Shown here in pieces: positions 42,572-55,700 of a stretch of DNA of 64,000 nt. Under the pieces are notes generated by a model, which did no database searches, was not told where the DNA came from, and saw only the letters and a program-made list of their open reading frames with translations. The stretch comes from Haematococcus lacustris (lineage: Eukaryota; Chlorophyta; Chlorophyceae; Chlamydomonadales; Haematococcaceae): positions 372,001 through 436,000 of the forward strand of contig JASKMD010000009.1 in the NCBI GenBank assembly GCA_030144725.1. Direction: 5' to 3'. The position numbers and the translations under genes were made by a program. Each line of letters starts with the position of its first letter. The first letter of the stretch is position 1.

Positions 42572-45500
42572 ATTGGCCCCTGACAGCAGCGGGGCACAGG
42601 GGAGGGGGAGGCACCTGGTTGGTGAGGGTGGCCTGTTGCTGCGTCTGTGCTGGCTGCTCCTGGCACAGCTGCGGCAGCTGGAGGAGGCGTTGCTGTTGGG
42701 GCTTTTGCCTAATCGCAGCCTGGATGACAGCCAGCGGGGGGCCATACTGGAGGTGAGGGGTGGGGCGGGGCGGGGCGGGGCGGGGCGGGGCGGGGCGGGG
42801 CGGGGCGGGGCGGGGCGGGGCGGGGCGGGGCGGGGCGGGGCGGGGCGGGGCGGGGCGGGGCGGGGCGGGGCGGGGCGGGGCGGGGCGGGGCGGGGCGGGG
42901 CGGGGCGGGGCGGGGCCGGGCGGGGCGGGGCGGGGCGGGGCGGGGCGGGGCCGGGCCGGGCCGGGCCGGGCTGGGCCCCCAGGCCAGGCTGATGGCTGTC
43001 TCCAAGATTGGTGGGAGGGCAGCAAAGGGTCACACCCCCTGCTACATTTTATTTCATTTATCTCATTCCAATTCTTGGTGGGATTGGGCCGGGCCAGCTT
43101 ACCCTTAGGCAAGGGTCACACCGCTGCTACCGTCCTCCTTCAATGCACACCCTTCGGTATGCGACATAGTTTCTCTGATTTTCCCTTCAGTTTGTTACTC
43201 ATTTTATTGCCACAGGCAGATCACGAGGCCGTCTGGTGCCTGCTGCCTGTGTATTTTGCGCCTGCAGGTCCGGGCAGGTGCTGGCGGGGCTGAGGCCAGC
43301 CTGTTTGCCGCAGAGCTGCTGCACATGTACCTGCAGTTCGCTGCAAGCAAGGGATGGCAGAGTGAGGTGCGGGCAGGGCTGCAGAGATGGCTAGCGGTCC
43401 CAGCTGTAGCCTGGACCCTGCTCTGGCTACCCAGCCCCAGCCCCAGCCCCAACCCTCAGCCCCTGCCGTTGTGGCTGCATGAGGCGCCGGCAGCCAGAGG
43501 GCCCCCAATGCCCTGCAGGTGTTGGAGGCGTCAGAGTCAGAGGCAGGGGGCTATCGTTCCGCCTCTGCCGCTGTCACTGGCCCCGGGGCCTACAACACAC
43601 TAAGGTGGGCAGGGGAGGGGCAGAGGCCACAGGGGGGGAAGCCAGGACAGGGGCAGAGGCCACAGGAGGGAGGCCAGGCAGGGCAGAGGCCCCATGGTAG
43701 GGTCAGAGCCAGGCAGCCAGGGCTAGGGTCAGGCACGAAGAGGGCGGGGGGCAGGGGCAGGGGCAGGGGCAGGGGCAGGGGCAGGGGCAGGGGCAGGGGC
43801 AGGGGCAGGGGCAGGGGCAGGGGCAGGGGCAGGGGCAGGGGCAGGGGCAGGGGCCCATGTCAGGTGGTGCCAGCAACAAGAGACAGGGTTAGAGGGTGGG
43901 GGTGGGGCCAGGTGCTACCAGCCTGACGCTGCTTTCCAGTGCATTGACCAGGGTGTTCCAGCTCCATGTGTTGCAGGACCAGGCACAGTGCTGCAATGCT
44001 GGCTGCAGCACAGCCGCTGTCTTACATACTGCAGCCGTGTTGGGAAGGCTGGAGGCAGTGGCCCTGGGCAGCCAGTCATGCACGGCCTCAGCCTCCCAGC
44101 CTGTGACCTGCATGGCGCAGAAGACAAGGCAGACAGACTCGGTGCTGCGGTGGACAAGGGGCCCCTGCTGCTGTGGCCTGCAGCTCTTCAGCCATGTTCC
44201 CAGCATTTGCTGCCTGGGATAGACAGGCACACATGGATGCATGGGTTAGGCACATGACCTGCTATGGGTCGTGGTTGGTTTAGGGCCAGAGTGAGGGTCA
44301 GGGTCAAGGTAAGGGTTGGCAGTCGCTGTGCTGCAGCTGTCGTGAGCTGTCTCCAGCGCGTTGCTGCACACAGACTTTAGGCGTGGGGGTGTGAGATGTG
44401 GGTATGAGATGTGGGTGTGAGGTACAAAGGCAGCAGCCCCTGCTTCACCCAGGACTGGGAGGTGTGAGATCAAGGTGTGGCAGCAGCAGATGTGCCATCC
44501 AGACTGATGCGGTGGGGTGGGAGGTGCAGGTGGGAGGCAGGCGTCCACCGCGTGCAGCGCGTGCCCGCAACTGAGGCCATGGGGCGCCTGCACACCTCAA
44601 CAGCTGCCGTCACAGTGCTGCCTCAGGCCTCTGAGGTGCGGCTAACACCCACCCCACCCCACCCCACCCCACCCCACCCCACCCCACCCCACCCCACCCC
44701 ACCCCACCCCACCCCACCCCACCCCACCCCACCCCACCCCACCCCACCCCACCCCACCCCACCCCACCCCACCCCACCCCACCCCACCCCACCCCACCCC
44801 ACCCCACCCTATCCACCCTCCTCCACAGCCTAATTGAAGGACATTGTACATGCACCTGGTACACTGGCTGCTGGAAATCTACCCTATTGCACCAGCCTCG
44901 CTGCACTTGCACCGTCACACTGCTTGTTAGAGCAGTCCTGCGGACTGTCTTTGGGAAGCTCTGTTGGATAATGGTGGTGTGACCTCTGTGGGGTGGTGGT
45001 GGTGGTGGTGGTGGTGGTGGTGGTGGTGGTGGTGTGACCTGCTCAGACCTTGGGCCACCCTCTCCACGCACACCGACCTCCCTGCAGGTGGAGGTGGTAC
45101 TGAGGGAGGAAGAGCTGCGCATCGAGGCGTTCCGTGCCTCAGGGGCCGGTGGCCAGCATGTCAACACCACCTCCTCCGCTGTGCGCATCGTGCACCTGCC
45201 GACCAACACGGTAGTGACCTGCCAGGACGAACGCAGCCAGATCAGGTGCGGCCAGCCCAGGGCATGCTCAGACCAGTGTGGTGCGGCGGGTGTTGGAGTA
45301 AGGAGTACTCTTCTTGTGTGTAAGGGCTGTGCTGTCTTTAGGTGCGGGCAGCCCAGGTCAGGCTCAGACCATTCCTTCCCATGGCCATGGCAGGGCACAG
45401 CACTCCTCTTGAGACTTACTTAATGTTCACCAAGACGTTCTGCAAGCTGGCTGGTCTGTGCCCATGCAGGAATCGAGCCAAGGCGCTGCAGGTATTACGG

Positions 45501-46429
45501 GCACGCCTGTTTGCAATGGAGCAGCGGCGTGCAGAGGCAGCCACAACAGAGCAGCGCAGGGCCCAGGTGGCCAGCTCTGAGCGCAATGAACGCATCCGCA
45601 CGTACAACTTCCAGCAGGCAAGAGGCAGATGGCCTCGGGCCGCAGCCATGCCACATGTCACACCCCATGTCACACCAGTGGTTGCTCTGAGCCGCCAGGA
45701 CATACACTGCATGTAGGCAGATATTCCCGCCCAGCTGAACACCTCCGCGTGGCACCTCCCTTGGCCAACATCATGGACACACCATCCAACTGCCCGCACC
45801 ATAGCATTACCATCAGCTTAGCACCCAGCTTGCTGATGGCCAGGGGTGGTGACTTTTGTTGGTGAAGGGAGGCTGGGTCTGAGGCACCCACCTGCTCCCA
45901 TCGCTGCAGCTGCCGGCACAGATGACTGCTGGCATGGCCTCTGGCACAAAGGGCGAGTGCCCTGAGTCAGTCACTGGCCCATCCCTGGCACTACCACCCT
46001 ACATCATGGCATAGGCCCCGGTGCAGGTTACAGGCCTAGCCAGCAGCCACCTGTGCATCATGTGCAACCATTAGACACAGTGGGCAACCATGATACACAA
46101 AAGGCTCAGACCAAGCCCAGCCTGTCGCTATGCTGCAGCACTGCCGCTTGGTGAGCACAATGCAAAGTGGTTGACAATGAAGATGGGGCAAGGCTGCTGC
46201 ACACTGGCAACATGGCTGCATGGTTGCATGGCTGCATGGCTGCATGGACTGCATGGTTGCATGGCCGCAGGACCGGCTGACAGACCACCGGGTGGCCCTC
46301 ACCCACCACGGGCTGGAGGCCATCCTGTCAGGCCATCGCACCGACACCCTGGACGCCATCCATGACACCCTGGCCCTAGCCGAGCAGGTGCAGCAGCTGG
46401 AGGACCTGGTGGGCTCTGGTACTGACTGA
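41400..46429 (+). CDS. Organellar peptide chain release factor RF1 (484 aa)
   Basis: Ten exons: 41400-41706, 42010-42230, 42308-42394, 42669-42752, 43268-43366, 43519-43604, 44530-44635, 45088-45245, 45470-45617, 46271-46429; 1455 bases with every phase consistent. It releases the finished protein at UAA/UAG codons by hydrolysing peptidyl-tRNA. Key blocks: [39 protein letters not shown] holding the PAT codon-recognition tripeptide (residues 307-309), which marks RF1 rather than RF2; [20 protein letters not shown] with the catalytic GGQ (351-353, codons 45148-45156); [35 protein letters not shown]. The N-terminus ([20 protein letters not shown]) is basic and Ser/Thr-rich, an organelle-targeting type; mitochondrion or plastid cannot be decided here. 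Introns 4, 6 and 7 hold long tandem arrays; intron 9 starts with GC. Divergent from DGD1 across the transposon nest. Confidence 0.94.
42488..42572 (+). repeat. (GCA)n arrays in RF1 intron 3
   Basis: Two CAG/GCA runs separated by a short unique stretch, inside the intron between exons 3 and 4. Their Ala/Gln/Ser translations are not coding. Confidence 0.8.
42762..42972 (+). repeat. (GGGGC)n pentamer array in RF1 intron 4
   Basis: About 40 copies of GGGGC starting roughly ten bases after the exon 4 donor, ending in GGGCC variants. It is in the sense strand of the transcript, so the pre-mRNA would carry a very G-rich stretch. Confidence 0.95.
43747..43853 (+). repeat. (GGGGCA)n array in RF1 intron 6
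   Basis: About 17 perfect hexamer units. It is the same motif as the (CCCCTG)n array at 1066-1534 in the other orientation (CCCCTG reverse-complements to CAGGGG). Confidence 0.93.
44645..44808 (+). repeat. (CCCCA)n array in RF1 intron 7
   Basis: About 33 copies of CCCCA (ACCCC), beginning about ten bases after the exon 7 donor. It is C-rich in the sense strand, the opposite bias to intron 4. Confidence 0.95.
44993..45034 (+). repeat. (GGT)n run in RF1 intron 7
   Basis: Perfect trinucleotide run about 55 bases before the exon 8 acceptor. Confidence 0.9.
45618..45619 (+). other. GC 5' splice site of RF1 intron 9
   Basis: The junction is CCAGCAG|GCAAGAGG. Joining at this GC gives [13 protein letters not shown], the conserved RF1 block (bacterial YNFPQGRVTDHR type), in frame with the acceptor at 46269-46270. 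There is no suitable GT nearby. Confidence 0.85.
46208..46265 (+). repeat. (TGCATGGC)n-type tandem in RF1 intron 9
   Basis: Imperfect 8- to 9-bp CATGGCTG/CATGGTTG units running up to the last intron acceptor. Confidence 0.7.
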
Positions 46430-47544
46430 CCCCACCCTCCTGCCCCTCCTACATGCCGCCATGGAGTAAGTCACCTTAAACTGCCACGCCCGAGGTGCTA
46501 TTTAACCTCATAGCCAGTTCCACGCTTGAGGCGGGTTGTCCCCATTTACACGCCTGAGGGCAAGGCCAAGTAGCCATACCAAGCTGATGGTTATGACCAA
46601 CATCATCTCACAACCTCTGGGCAAAGCAGCCGAACGGCTGACAGTGTAATCGGTGCAAGTCATTACACTTGAGGGACATGGGCACACTCCATGTGCGTTA
46701 GGCCAAGGCCACGGTAGGCTGCAGGGCCCAGGGTTAGGCAGCAGGACAGCCTGGGCAGGGGAGACGACCCCCCCCAGCACCTCATCAGCACAGCCGACCC
46801 TGGAGGTTGGCGCGTATCCACCCAAGCCCTGCCTCCTCAGTGTAACAATTTTGTGAGAGGTTACCCTCGGAGTAGGTAGGGAGAGCAGTAACAGGCCTGG
46901 TCTGCGTCAACCTCTGCAGGAACCCGCTTTAGTGATTAAGGATCCCTTTGTTAGGAGTTATCGCCGCCGTTTGCGCGGCATGCTCTTGCCGGGCACGCCC
47001 ACCCACTCCTGGCATGTCCGGCAATGCAATATCCACTTACATCTGAAGGTACGTAAACGGCGATGATGGTTCGAGATAGTCTACGTCGGGTTTATGAAGT
47101 GCACAGTCTAGCTGCTTGGAGCCCGGGCAAGTCAACGCGAGCAAGCTTTGACCTTTTCTGTTGCCGTTCTCAGCTATGGCTCTAAAACGATGGCCCTAAG
47201 AAACACTAATGTCGATGCCCCGATGATGCTTTGAAATGCCTGGTTGGAGGGAGCTACTGCGCGATGTGGAGCTTGGGGTGCGCCGAGCAAGTATAGTGAT
47301 GCGATAAGCCGAGGTTCCAATGCAAACACAAAGGTTGTGATGCGTGTAGGAGGTCGATGAGAACCACCAGTTGCTGCCCAGCACCGGGAAAGGGAGGCAT
47401 CGCCACCACCACCACCTGCCAGGGACCAACACAGTTGCCCAGGAAGCTAGGCAGGTTACCCATAACGTCAGCAGGGTTGAAGGGCTCCCTAGCAGCCCAG
47501 AGCTCAACCACGTCAACCCAGGGCGCACTCGGCAAGCACGCAAC
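46430..47544. other. Gap between RF1 and the XK-like/LRR gene
   Basis: RF1 3' UTR on the left, and promoter and 5' UTR of the next gene on the right. No other gene is supported. Confidence 0.45.
46645..46649 (+). terminator. TGTAA poly(A) signal after RF1
   Basis: TGTAA about 215 bases after the RF1 stop; a second copy at 46841-46845. Either would suit the usual volvocalean 3' end. Confidence 0.45.
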
Positions 47545-50500
47545 ATGGAAGACCAACACAGACAGGTTGCAGTCTCGCCGGATAACAGCAGGCCGGGGTC
47601 GCAGGCTTCCCAGCCGGTGAGCAAGGATGGCCCCCCATTTGCTGGCCGTGCTGGCAGCCGTAGTCCAAGGCATCCCCGCTGGGCAGCGCAGGATGAGCAG
47701 CAAGGATCAGACCGGGATGTAACCAGCAAAGCAGCTGGGTATGCTCCTTCCATGGCAGAGCCAGTGAGGGAAGATGTGCACCATCCTCTGTTGCCTTTGC
47801 CGCCCTTGCATGCTCCTGCTGCGGCAACAATCACCCACTACCCCTTGGATGCAAGCGTGTTGTCAGTCACAGCAACAGCAGCAGCTCAACCGGGTTCAAC
47901 ATTGACCGCAATTCAGCAGCAGGGGAACAAGCTCACGTCTTGGGATGCTGTGCCATGGGCTGTGCAACAGCAGCAGCAGCAGCACACACAGGCGCCACTG
48001 AGCCAGCCGCAGTGGGCCCAGGCTGGTCATTTTGGAGCATCGTTGACAGCCAGCCCCAAGGCAGCCACGGCGGCTGCGCCCGCAGCGAAAGGTGTGATGG
48101 ATGACGATGATGACAAGGTAAGCAGCCGCGCACAGCATGCCTGCAGTGCACTTGTGCACCTGGCACACATATGTGACATTCCCAACAGGCCAGGTTTCTT
48201 TTGGCACGCCTGCATGGCTGGCTAGCTGGCATGGGCCCCATGAGGAAAGCAACAAAGGCATGGGCATGCCAGAGCTAGAACAAGGATTAAGGGACTGTAA
48301 CCACTGCAACCGCTGCAACCACTCCAAGCAGATGCCTCCTTGGCACAGCGTCATGCACAGCAGTCACATTGACGCACCATCGCAGCTGCATGGGGGGCTC
48401 TACGCCTGAGCCAACAGCTGGCATACAGTGATGACTTGGGTAGAGCCACCAAACTGCCTGGCTGATATGAGAGCAACAGAGGCGTGGGTCTGCGGTAGAC
48501 ATGCACGTCTGCCATTTCATTGGCTCATTGGCACCTCCAAGGGGTGCATCTCTCAGCACCAGTGGCCTCCGCCCTTCACGCAGCCGTCTGTACCTTGCAA
48601 TAAGCTTTATATACATAGGTTATGTATATTGCAATATAGGGGTCTCACTCACCCCTACAATTGCAATGCCTTGCAATAGTAGAGGTCACTCGAGAACTCG
48701 ACTACTGTGGGGACAACACCATGTAATTTATATGTAATGGACCTCACTTCCGCCCCACCTCGGTTGCCGGCATTCCGGATAGATGGCAACCTGATGCATC
48801 GAATGGCATGGAGCACGATTGTGCAGAAGGGCCACGCCCGGGGTGTGCTGCGACACCTGACTGTGCTGCAGTCCTAGCTCACCAGGGCCAGGCATAGGGG
48901 TGCAGCACATGACCACAGCCCCTGCTTCAGCCGCTGGTGCCTTTGATGTGCAGGACGGGTGCGTCAGCAGGCTGCTAGCTGCCCCGGTCATGCAGAGGCT
49001 CAATGACCGCTATGACCGGCTGATGCAAACGCAGGTGGGGCCTTGGTGGGCGTTAGCCCTAACCCTAACCCCAACGTTTGGTCGGTTGGCAGATCTGTAA
49101 GGTACATTGAACGGGGTTAAGGTTAGGGTCAGGGTTTGGGCCAGGATTAGGGTCAGGATCAGGGTTAGGCTTAGGGTCAGGGTAGGGTCAGGGTTAGGGT
49201 CAGGGTCAGGGTGGGGTTGTGGGTGAGGGTTAGGGTCAGGGTTTGGGTAGAAAGAGCCAGCTACCTACCCCCAGAGCTCCCTGATACCACCTTGGGTGTT
49301 GCATGGCCTACCGCAGAGCTCCATCACCTCAGTGGAGCATAGGGACTGAGGCAGCTTGTTTGCCTGCAGGCGGTGGCCATCCTGTTTGACATCAGCGACG
49401 TGCTGCTCTTCTTGCTGGACATGTACACAGACTTCAGAGTAGTGCAGGTCAGTGCCATAAGGGTGCCTGGCTGATGCTGGAAGGCATGCATTGAGTTGCA
49501 TGTCTCTTGAATGGGCATGCAACGCCTGACAAGTGTGCTGGCCGCCAGCCTCTCATGAGTGCTACACCAGGGTGAACAACAGGCAGCCAGTGCCTGACTC
49601 CTTGTGCCTCAGCCCCAGCTAAGATGGCCACCGCAGCCATATAACCTGACCCCACTCAGCGCGTTCCCACTTTTCCTTGCAACAGAGAGAACTAGGGAAA
49701 AGGCTGGTAGGCAATCAAGGAAAGGCTGCACATGCTAGATTGTGAATGGAACATGAGGCGTTGGGATGCTGGACACATTGCATTGTTACTATGAATGGGA
49801 AGATGCAGGGGGGGTTGATCATCGCGGGTTGCGAGGGCTCAAAGTCTGACACGCCACTTCTTGCATGGGTGGTTAGGTTAGGGCTGACGCTCAGGTGCAT
49901 GCATTGAGATGCATGGAAACATGGGCTGTGTCATATGTAGCGCACCGGACATCATGCAAGCTCTGTTCATGCGAGCTCTGTTGGGTACAGGCTCGTGGCA
50001 TTGTGTCTCACATGCATGCTGTTGTATAGTAAGGTTGCATGTTGTCTCTTGGATTTGAAAGTTTGGTGATGGGTTTTGTATTGCCTGGTGGTCTGTGACG
50101 TGTCCCATGCATGGTGCGTTGACTTGGTCATGGCTGTCAGGGACGTGCTGTAAGACAAACACAACCATGGCTGCTGCTGGTGGTGGGTGGTAATTGTGGC
50201 CGCAGACCCTGCAGCATGGCGGGTATCACAGCTGGGCCATTCTCACCATCATCTTCATCGCCTGGCACTATGTCCTCATGGCGGTGCTCATCTGCCTCTT
50301 CTGGAGACGCACCACCTCAAGGTGGGCTGCGCACAGGCACAGAACGCCATGATTGCAACAGTGATCGTGGTTGTGGTTGCGATTGCAGGCCCGCTTGTGA
50401 TGTTGATTGATTGTGGTAGTGGTGGTGGTGGTGGTGGTGGTGGTGGTGGTCATCCATGGGCAGTCAGTGCTATGCCTGCCTGTGCCATGCAGCTGGGCAT

Positions 50501-52727
50501 TGTCATGATTGTGAGCTTGACTGCGCTGAGGTTGTGACAGTGATTGGGGTTGTGCCCATGAGCTGCATGTCCTGGCCTGCTGCTGATGGTGGTCAGCTAA
50601 GTTGGCCCTTATTGCATGGCCTCTCCTTGTTTTTGCCACTGCTGCCAGGCCTCACCTTCTCTGACATGATGTATAGTATGATGTCAGAGGCCAAGCTGTC
50701 AAGGGGCCTCGTCAAAATTTGCAGTGAATGATGAGGCGTAACCGAAAAGCCTTCTCTGACATGCTTTCATTGCTTTTCTCCCTTGCCTTTTGTCACCTTC
50801 CAAGCCCCGAGGCATAATTTCCTCTTACTGTGCGCCCCTCCTTGTATCCACCCAAGCCCTGCCTGCTCTGTGGCACAAGCACTAACCTGACTTTGCCTGG
50901 CCCAGCCTGGCCATGGCGCCATATGTGTCATGTGCCATATGTGCCCAGTGCTGCTGGTATGGATAGCACGGCTGGTCTGCTTAAAGTGGCGGGCCTGGTC
51001 TGCTTAAAGTGGCGCTTGCATGTGCCGCAGCGTGAATAGGCCGCAGCGTGAATAGGCCTCAGCGTGAATAGGCCTCAGCGTGAATAGGCCTCAGCATGAA
51101 TAGGCCTTAGCGTGAATAGGCTGAATAGGCCGCAGCGTGCATCAGTGTGCCGCACTGTCTCCTGGCCTGCCTGCACTCATCCACTGCAGGTGGAGCTGCT
51201 GCTGGGGCGTCATCAACAGCGACGCCTTCAAGTACTGCCTTTGGCTGCCCACCGTGCCCCCTGCCATCATTGTCATTGTGGTCAGTTTTTAAGCATCAAC
51301 GTTTTTAAGCATCAACATTTTTAAGCTCTCAGTCATTAAGACCCTGGCTGAGCATCAACAACAACTCATGGAAAGCTCTCAGTCATTAAGACCCTGGCTG
51401 AGCATCAACAACAGTGCTGGTACGTGCTTGGGGTCTTGCCTGAGGGTGGGGCTAAAAGCTGGAGAAGGTACGTGGCTGCTGCTGGGTGGCTGAGTGCGCC
51501 TGACTGAACTGCCTTGTCATGAAATGAAATGCCTTGTCGTCATGAAGCGTCGCCATTCTCACCATCAACATCACCTCCCTCTGACTGCCGTCACCGCCAT
51601 CACCACCATCACCACCACCACCACCACCACCACCACCACCACCACCACCACCACCACCACCACCACCACCACCACCACCACCACCACCACCACCACCACC
51701 ACCATCTTCAGGAGCTCCATCACCTCCATGTTGTCCCGCCCTTGGCCAGGCATGGCGGGGGTATGATAGCTGAAGGGTGTGTTGCTGGGAGGCAGCTGCT
51801 GCCCGTGCGTGCTGCTGGCCTTAGGTGCTGGACCTGGGCATGCTGCTCACCTCCACCGCCCCCATCTTCTTCCCCGCCGTGTTTGCCGGCTTCTCCTCGT
51901 GAGCCCTGCCAGCAGCCTCACTGCCACCTTTCCATGCTGGTCCATGCTGTGTTGAAACACAGGCGTCATGTAGTCCATAGGTGGAACAAAAGCACCTGTC
52001 AGCAGTGAAGTCACAGTGGTCACGCATGTTTGGAAAACCTTCTGCACTACCCCATGCTGGTCTGGTGCACAGCTAGACCTGTCGCTCCTCTACACCCCTC
52101 TGCATTGAGCTGTCGCCCCTCTGCCCCTCATGCCGTCAGCAGCGTGCGAGGTAGAACAAAAGGAAGGTGTCACAGTGCTCGCACCAGTGACCAATGATTA
52201 CAAAGGGTGCCAATGAGCCCTAGCCAGGGCTGTTGGAGTGGATGGAGCGTGTTTGGGTGCGACTGGGCAGCCCCACATACTGTCTCACACAAACACACTG
52301 TTACAGCCCATGTCCAGGTCCTGGTGTCCTGGTCTGGCCCTGCTGGGTGCTTAGGAGAACTGGCGTTATGACTTTCTCTGCTTAGGCCGTCAGCCTTCTG
52401 GATGCTTGGCCGCCCTCCCCCTCAGACTTTTCTGAGACTTTTGTCAAGGAAGGCCAAACCTGCTTGGCCAGCCCTCCCCCTCCAAACTTTCTGCAACTTT
52501 CTTCCATTCTAGCCAAACCTGCTGGATGTTGCTGCAGGTTCATGTCTAACTACAACTTCTCCCGCCTGTTTGTGGAGTTTGTGTTTGAGTCCATCCCACA
52601 ATCCATCTTGCAGGTGGGGTTGCGTGGCACTCTCCACCCATGCTGGCCTGGCTGGCTGCTTGGTGGCATAGTTGGACACTTGTCCTTCTTGCAGGCTTAT
52701 ATCTACTACCACCTGCTGAACATCAAC

Positions 52728-52762
<35 letters not shown>

Positions 52763-55700
52763 GGCCCAAGCTGCAGCCATTGCAGCAGGCACCTCTGCTG
52801 ACAACATTAACCTTCCTCCTCAAGGCAGCACAGTGCTGAATGCACCTCCAACCTCCTCCACCTCTCACCCCTCCTCCACCTCCCACCCCAATTCCACCTC
52901 CCACCCCTCCTCCACCTCTCACCCCTCCTCCTTGCCGGATTCCAACCAGCCATCTGACAGCGCCAGGCCTTTGCCCTGCCCACCTGGTGCCCCTGGGTGC
53001 ATGCGGATGCTGCTGGCAAACGTCACACATATCACACACGATAACCACCCACGTCATAGGAAGGCCATGACCGGCGACCCAGTAAGCACTAAGCAGCAGC
53101 ACGTGCAGCTGCATGGAAAGCACCAGACTCCATGGCCTGCCTGGCACATCAGCAAGCCCAGCAGGAGGCAAGCCGTGCAGGCCAACAGCAGCAGCAGCAG
53201 CGGCCCCCTCCCCTGCCAGCCCCTCCTCATCCCGCCTCCTATCCACCCACAGCCCAGGCTACCCCACCAGCAAGACCAACCCCACCAAGGGTGGCACCTG
53301 CCACAGCTACTGCTCACCAACCAGCATGCAGCCCCCCAGCCCCCCGCAGCTTCCTGGCAGCTACCCCTGCCTCCTGGCAATGGCAGCACGGGCCTGCCCC
53401 TGTCCATGCATGGTGGGGCCACGCTAGCCCTGCTGGCAGTGCTGGGCAGGATGCTGCGGGGCGATGCAGGGAGCAGCAGCACCTCAGGTCCAGCGCCTGC
53501 AGGGCCTAGGGCACTGCCGCCTCCACCTCCGGCCAAGACAGGCATTGACGCCATTGGCACCCAGGTCCTCAGCACATCGGTCATTGCCCAGCGGGCAGTG
53601 GTGGTGTCTCTGGCATTCTCTGCTGTCAACTGCCTCAAGTTTGGCTGGAAGCTGTGGAAGGTGCGGGTGTGCATGTGGGGGTATGTGGGGGCTTGTGGGG
53701 GCATATGGGGGCATGTGAGTGTGTGGTCATGGTTGGGAGCAAAGGAAGGCAGAGGGAGGGGCTGAACCTCGTCTACTCTCCCAGGCTGCTGTGGGGTGAT
53801 GTCTAGGAAGAGTGGGAGGGGCCGTGGGGAAGGGGCCCCTCACTTGTTTTCTCAGACAGCTGTTGGGTGCATGGAAGCGTGCAAGACATATGATAATGCT
53901 CAATGCACCTCCATGTGAGCTCCTAGCCATCAGCTAAAAGTCGCATGCCAACATTCTGTATCACATATGGTGCTGAGGCTTGCGCAACGTAGCCAGGGTG
54001 TCCATGGAGGGGCTGTGCAGCGCTGTGCCCACGTGGATTGCACGCAGGCTGCTGATGATGCCGGACTCAAACTCCACCAATACTTCAAGTACGTGCTGCT
54101 GCTCAAGGTGGGTGCAGCCCTGCCCTTCCCTCAGCCGGCGAGTGCTGGTCACACTCCCCAGGTCACACCCCTAGCTGCCCACAAAGGGCACCGGGTACTG
54201 CACCCCAGGTCGTGGGCATCTCCCACAACACAGCAGTGATGCTAGTGGGGCTAGTGGGAAACACTTCACCTCAACACCAGCCTGGTGTGGACCAGCTTGC
54301 CAACCACAGGTGGTGTGTTGTGCTGACGTCTGCCTGCTGACATGGCTCATGTTAGCACGCAAAGTAAGATTGCATATCCCAGCAAATGCCATGTGATGCT
54401 GCTGCTACCGCTGTTACTGCTTCTCCTGACTCCCACCATCTGCCTTGCATGCCTCCCCTTCCTCCACTATGTGCAGGGCAACTACGAGTGTGCCCCCGCC
54501 ACCATGACCACTGCCATCCACAAGTGCTGCAGTCTCCAAGTGGGGCCAACACCCCTCCTGCCACCTTGCCTGCCACCCCTCTCCCCGCCACGTCCCTCCC
54601 TGCCACCTCCCTGGCTGTCACCTCCCTCTCTGCAACCTTGCCTGTACCGTGTTAACGTAGCCTAGGCATGATGCTGCCACAGCTCGCAACACAGCATGAA
54701 CACATATGCCTGGCATGAGCAGTGGCCTCGCTGGGCTCAGGCCTGAACCTGCACAGCAGGCTGCCAGGAGCCACCCCACCCTGCTGTGGGGTCATCCAGT
54801 GCAGTTCAACAGAGCCACATAGCCCACCCCGTGCACCATGTTGCCATGTTGTAAGCTGTCCACTGCCAAAGGGCCCCTTCTGTGAGCCCAGGTTGAACAG
54901 GGTCAGCTGGACAGGGTCACACACCCCACACCCCACCCCATAACAGTGCTAAATGCCAGTGATGGCAGTGTCGACGGTTACATGCTGCTGACAGTAATGT
55001 GATGATAATGGTGATGACAGTGATGACAATGATGATGGTGACATGGTGACGATAGTGACGGTGTTGATGGTGACGATGACATGCTGGGCCTTGCAGGACC
55101 ACATCTTCACTATGAATGGCTTCCCCTTGCACAGAGACAAGGCGCGGTTTGGTCCGGCCCAGCAGGCAAGCACTGCCCCTACCCAGCCAGCAGCAGGGCA
55201 TCGTGATATAAACAGCAAGACCCTTAAACATCACACGAGTAATCCGTCCATAATGCCGACAGACGAATGCCATGTGCTGCTGCTGCTGCTGCTGCTGGTG
55301 GTGGTGGTGGTGGTGATAATGCTGACAGCCACACAGTGCCTAATGTCCAACTGCCTGCTCTTCCCTGATGACAGACGCCGGCCTGTGCTCACGCATCTGC
55401 CATCCTCAGCCCTCACCCATGCCACCAGGGGCATGTGGTGACCTTGTTCATGCAGGCGTACGTCCTCATCAACGCATTCAACCGCTTCCCAGAGCTAAAG
55501 ACTGCAACACGCTGGACCTGCATTGGTTGCCCCCTGGCCTCAATCAACAGGTGCACAAGGGTCCAGAGAGCTGGCTCACAGCACCTTGCAGGTCACCCAC
55601 TGCCCTTGTCACCTCAGTGCTTGTCCTGCGATTTGCACATTGCGCCCTGCACTCTCTCGCTGTTGCCACAACTGCCACCAGCAGCTGCCATTGCACAACT

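Larger units (their letters stand above)
48954..53660 (+). other. XK/XKR-like membrane core of the large gene
   Basis: Hydrophobic segments in exon order: AVAILFDISDVLLFLLDMYT; SWAILTIIFIAWHYVLMAVL; YCLWLPTVPPAIIVIV with VLDLGMLLTSTAPIFFPAVF; LFVEFVFESIPQSILQ then AYIYYHLL; and after a long Ala/Ser/Thr/Pro/Gln loop (exon 52695-53660) AVVVSLAFSAVNCLKFGW. The DxxTD of helix 1 and ESIPQxxLQxY recall the XK/XKR scramblase family (E..PQ..LQ.Y). The likeness is motif-level only. The very long loop is not typical of XKR proteins. Confidence 0.55.

Noticed and set aside
42383..43293. Open frames with [10 protein letters not shown] or [10 protein letters not shown] repeats
   Set aside because: Shadows of the (GGGGC)n array in RF1 intron 4.
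51711..51759. Possible small exon after TTCAG at 51710 (ELHHLHVV...)
   Set aside because: Its length would shift the frame relative to the next well-supported exon, while skipping it keeps phase.
51529..52008. Open frame with a long poly-His or poly-Thr run
   Set aside because: The homopolymer is the (CAC)n array in an intron; the real exon in this part is 51825-51898 in the frame continuing the membrane core.
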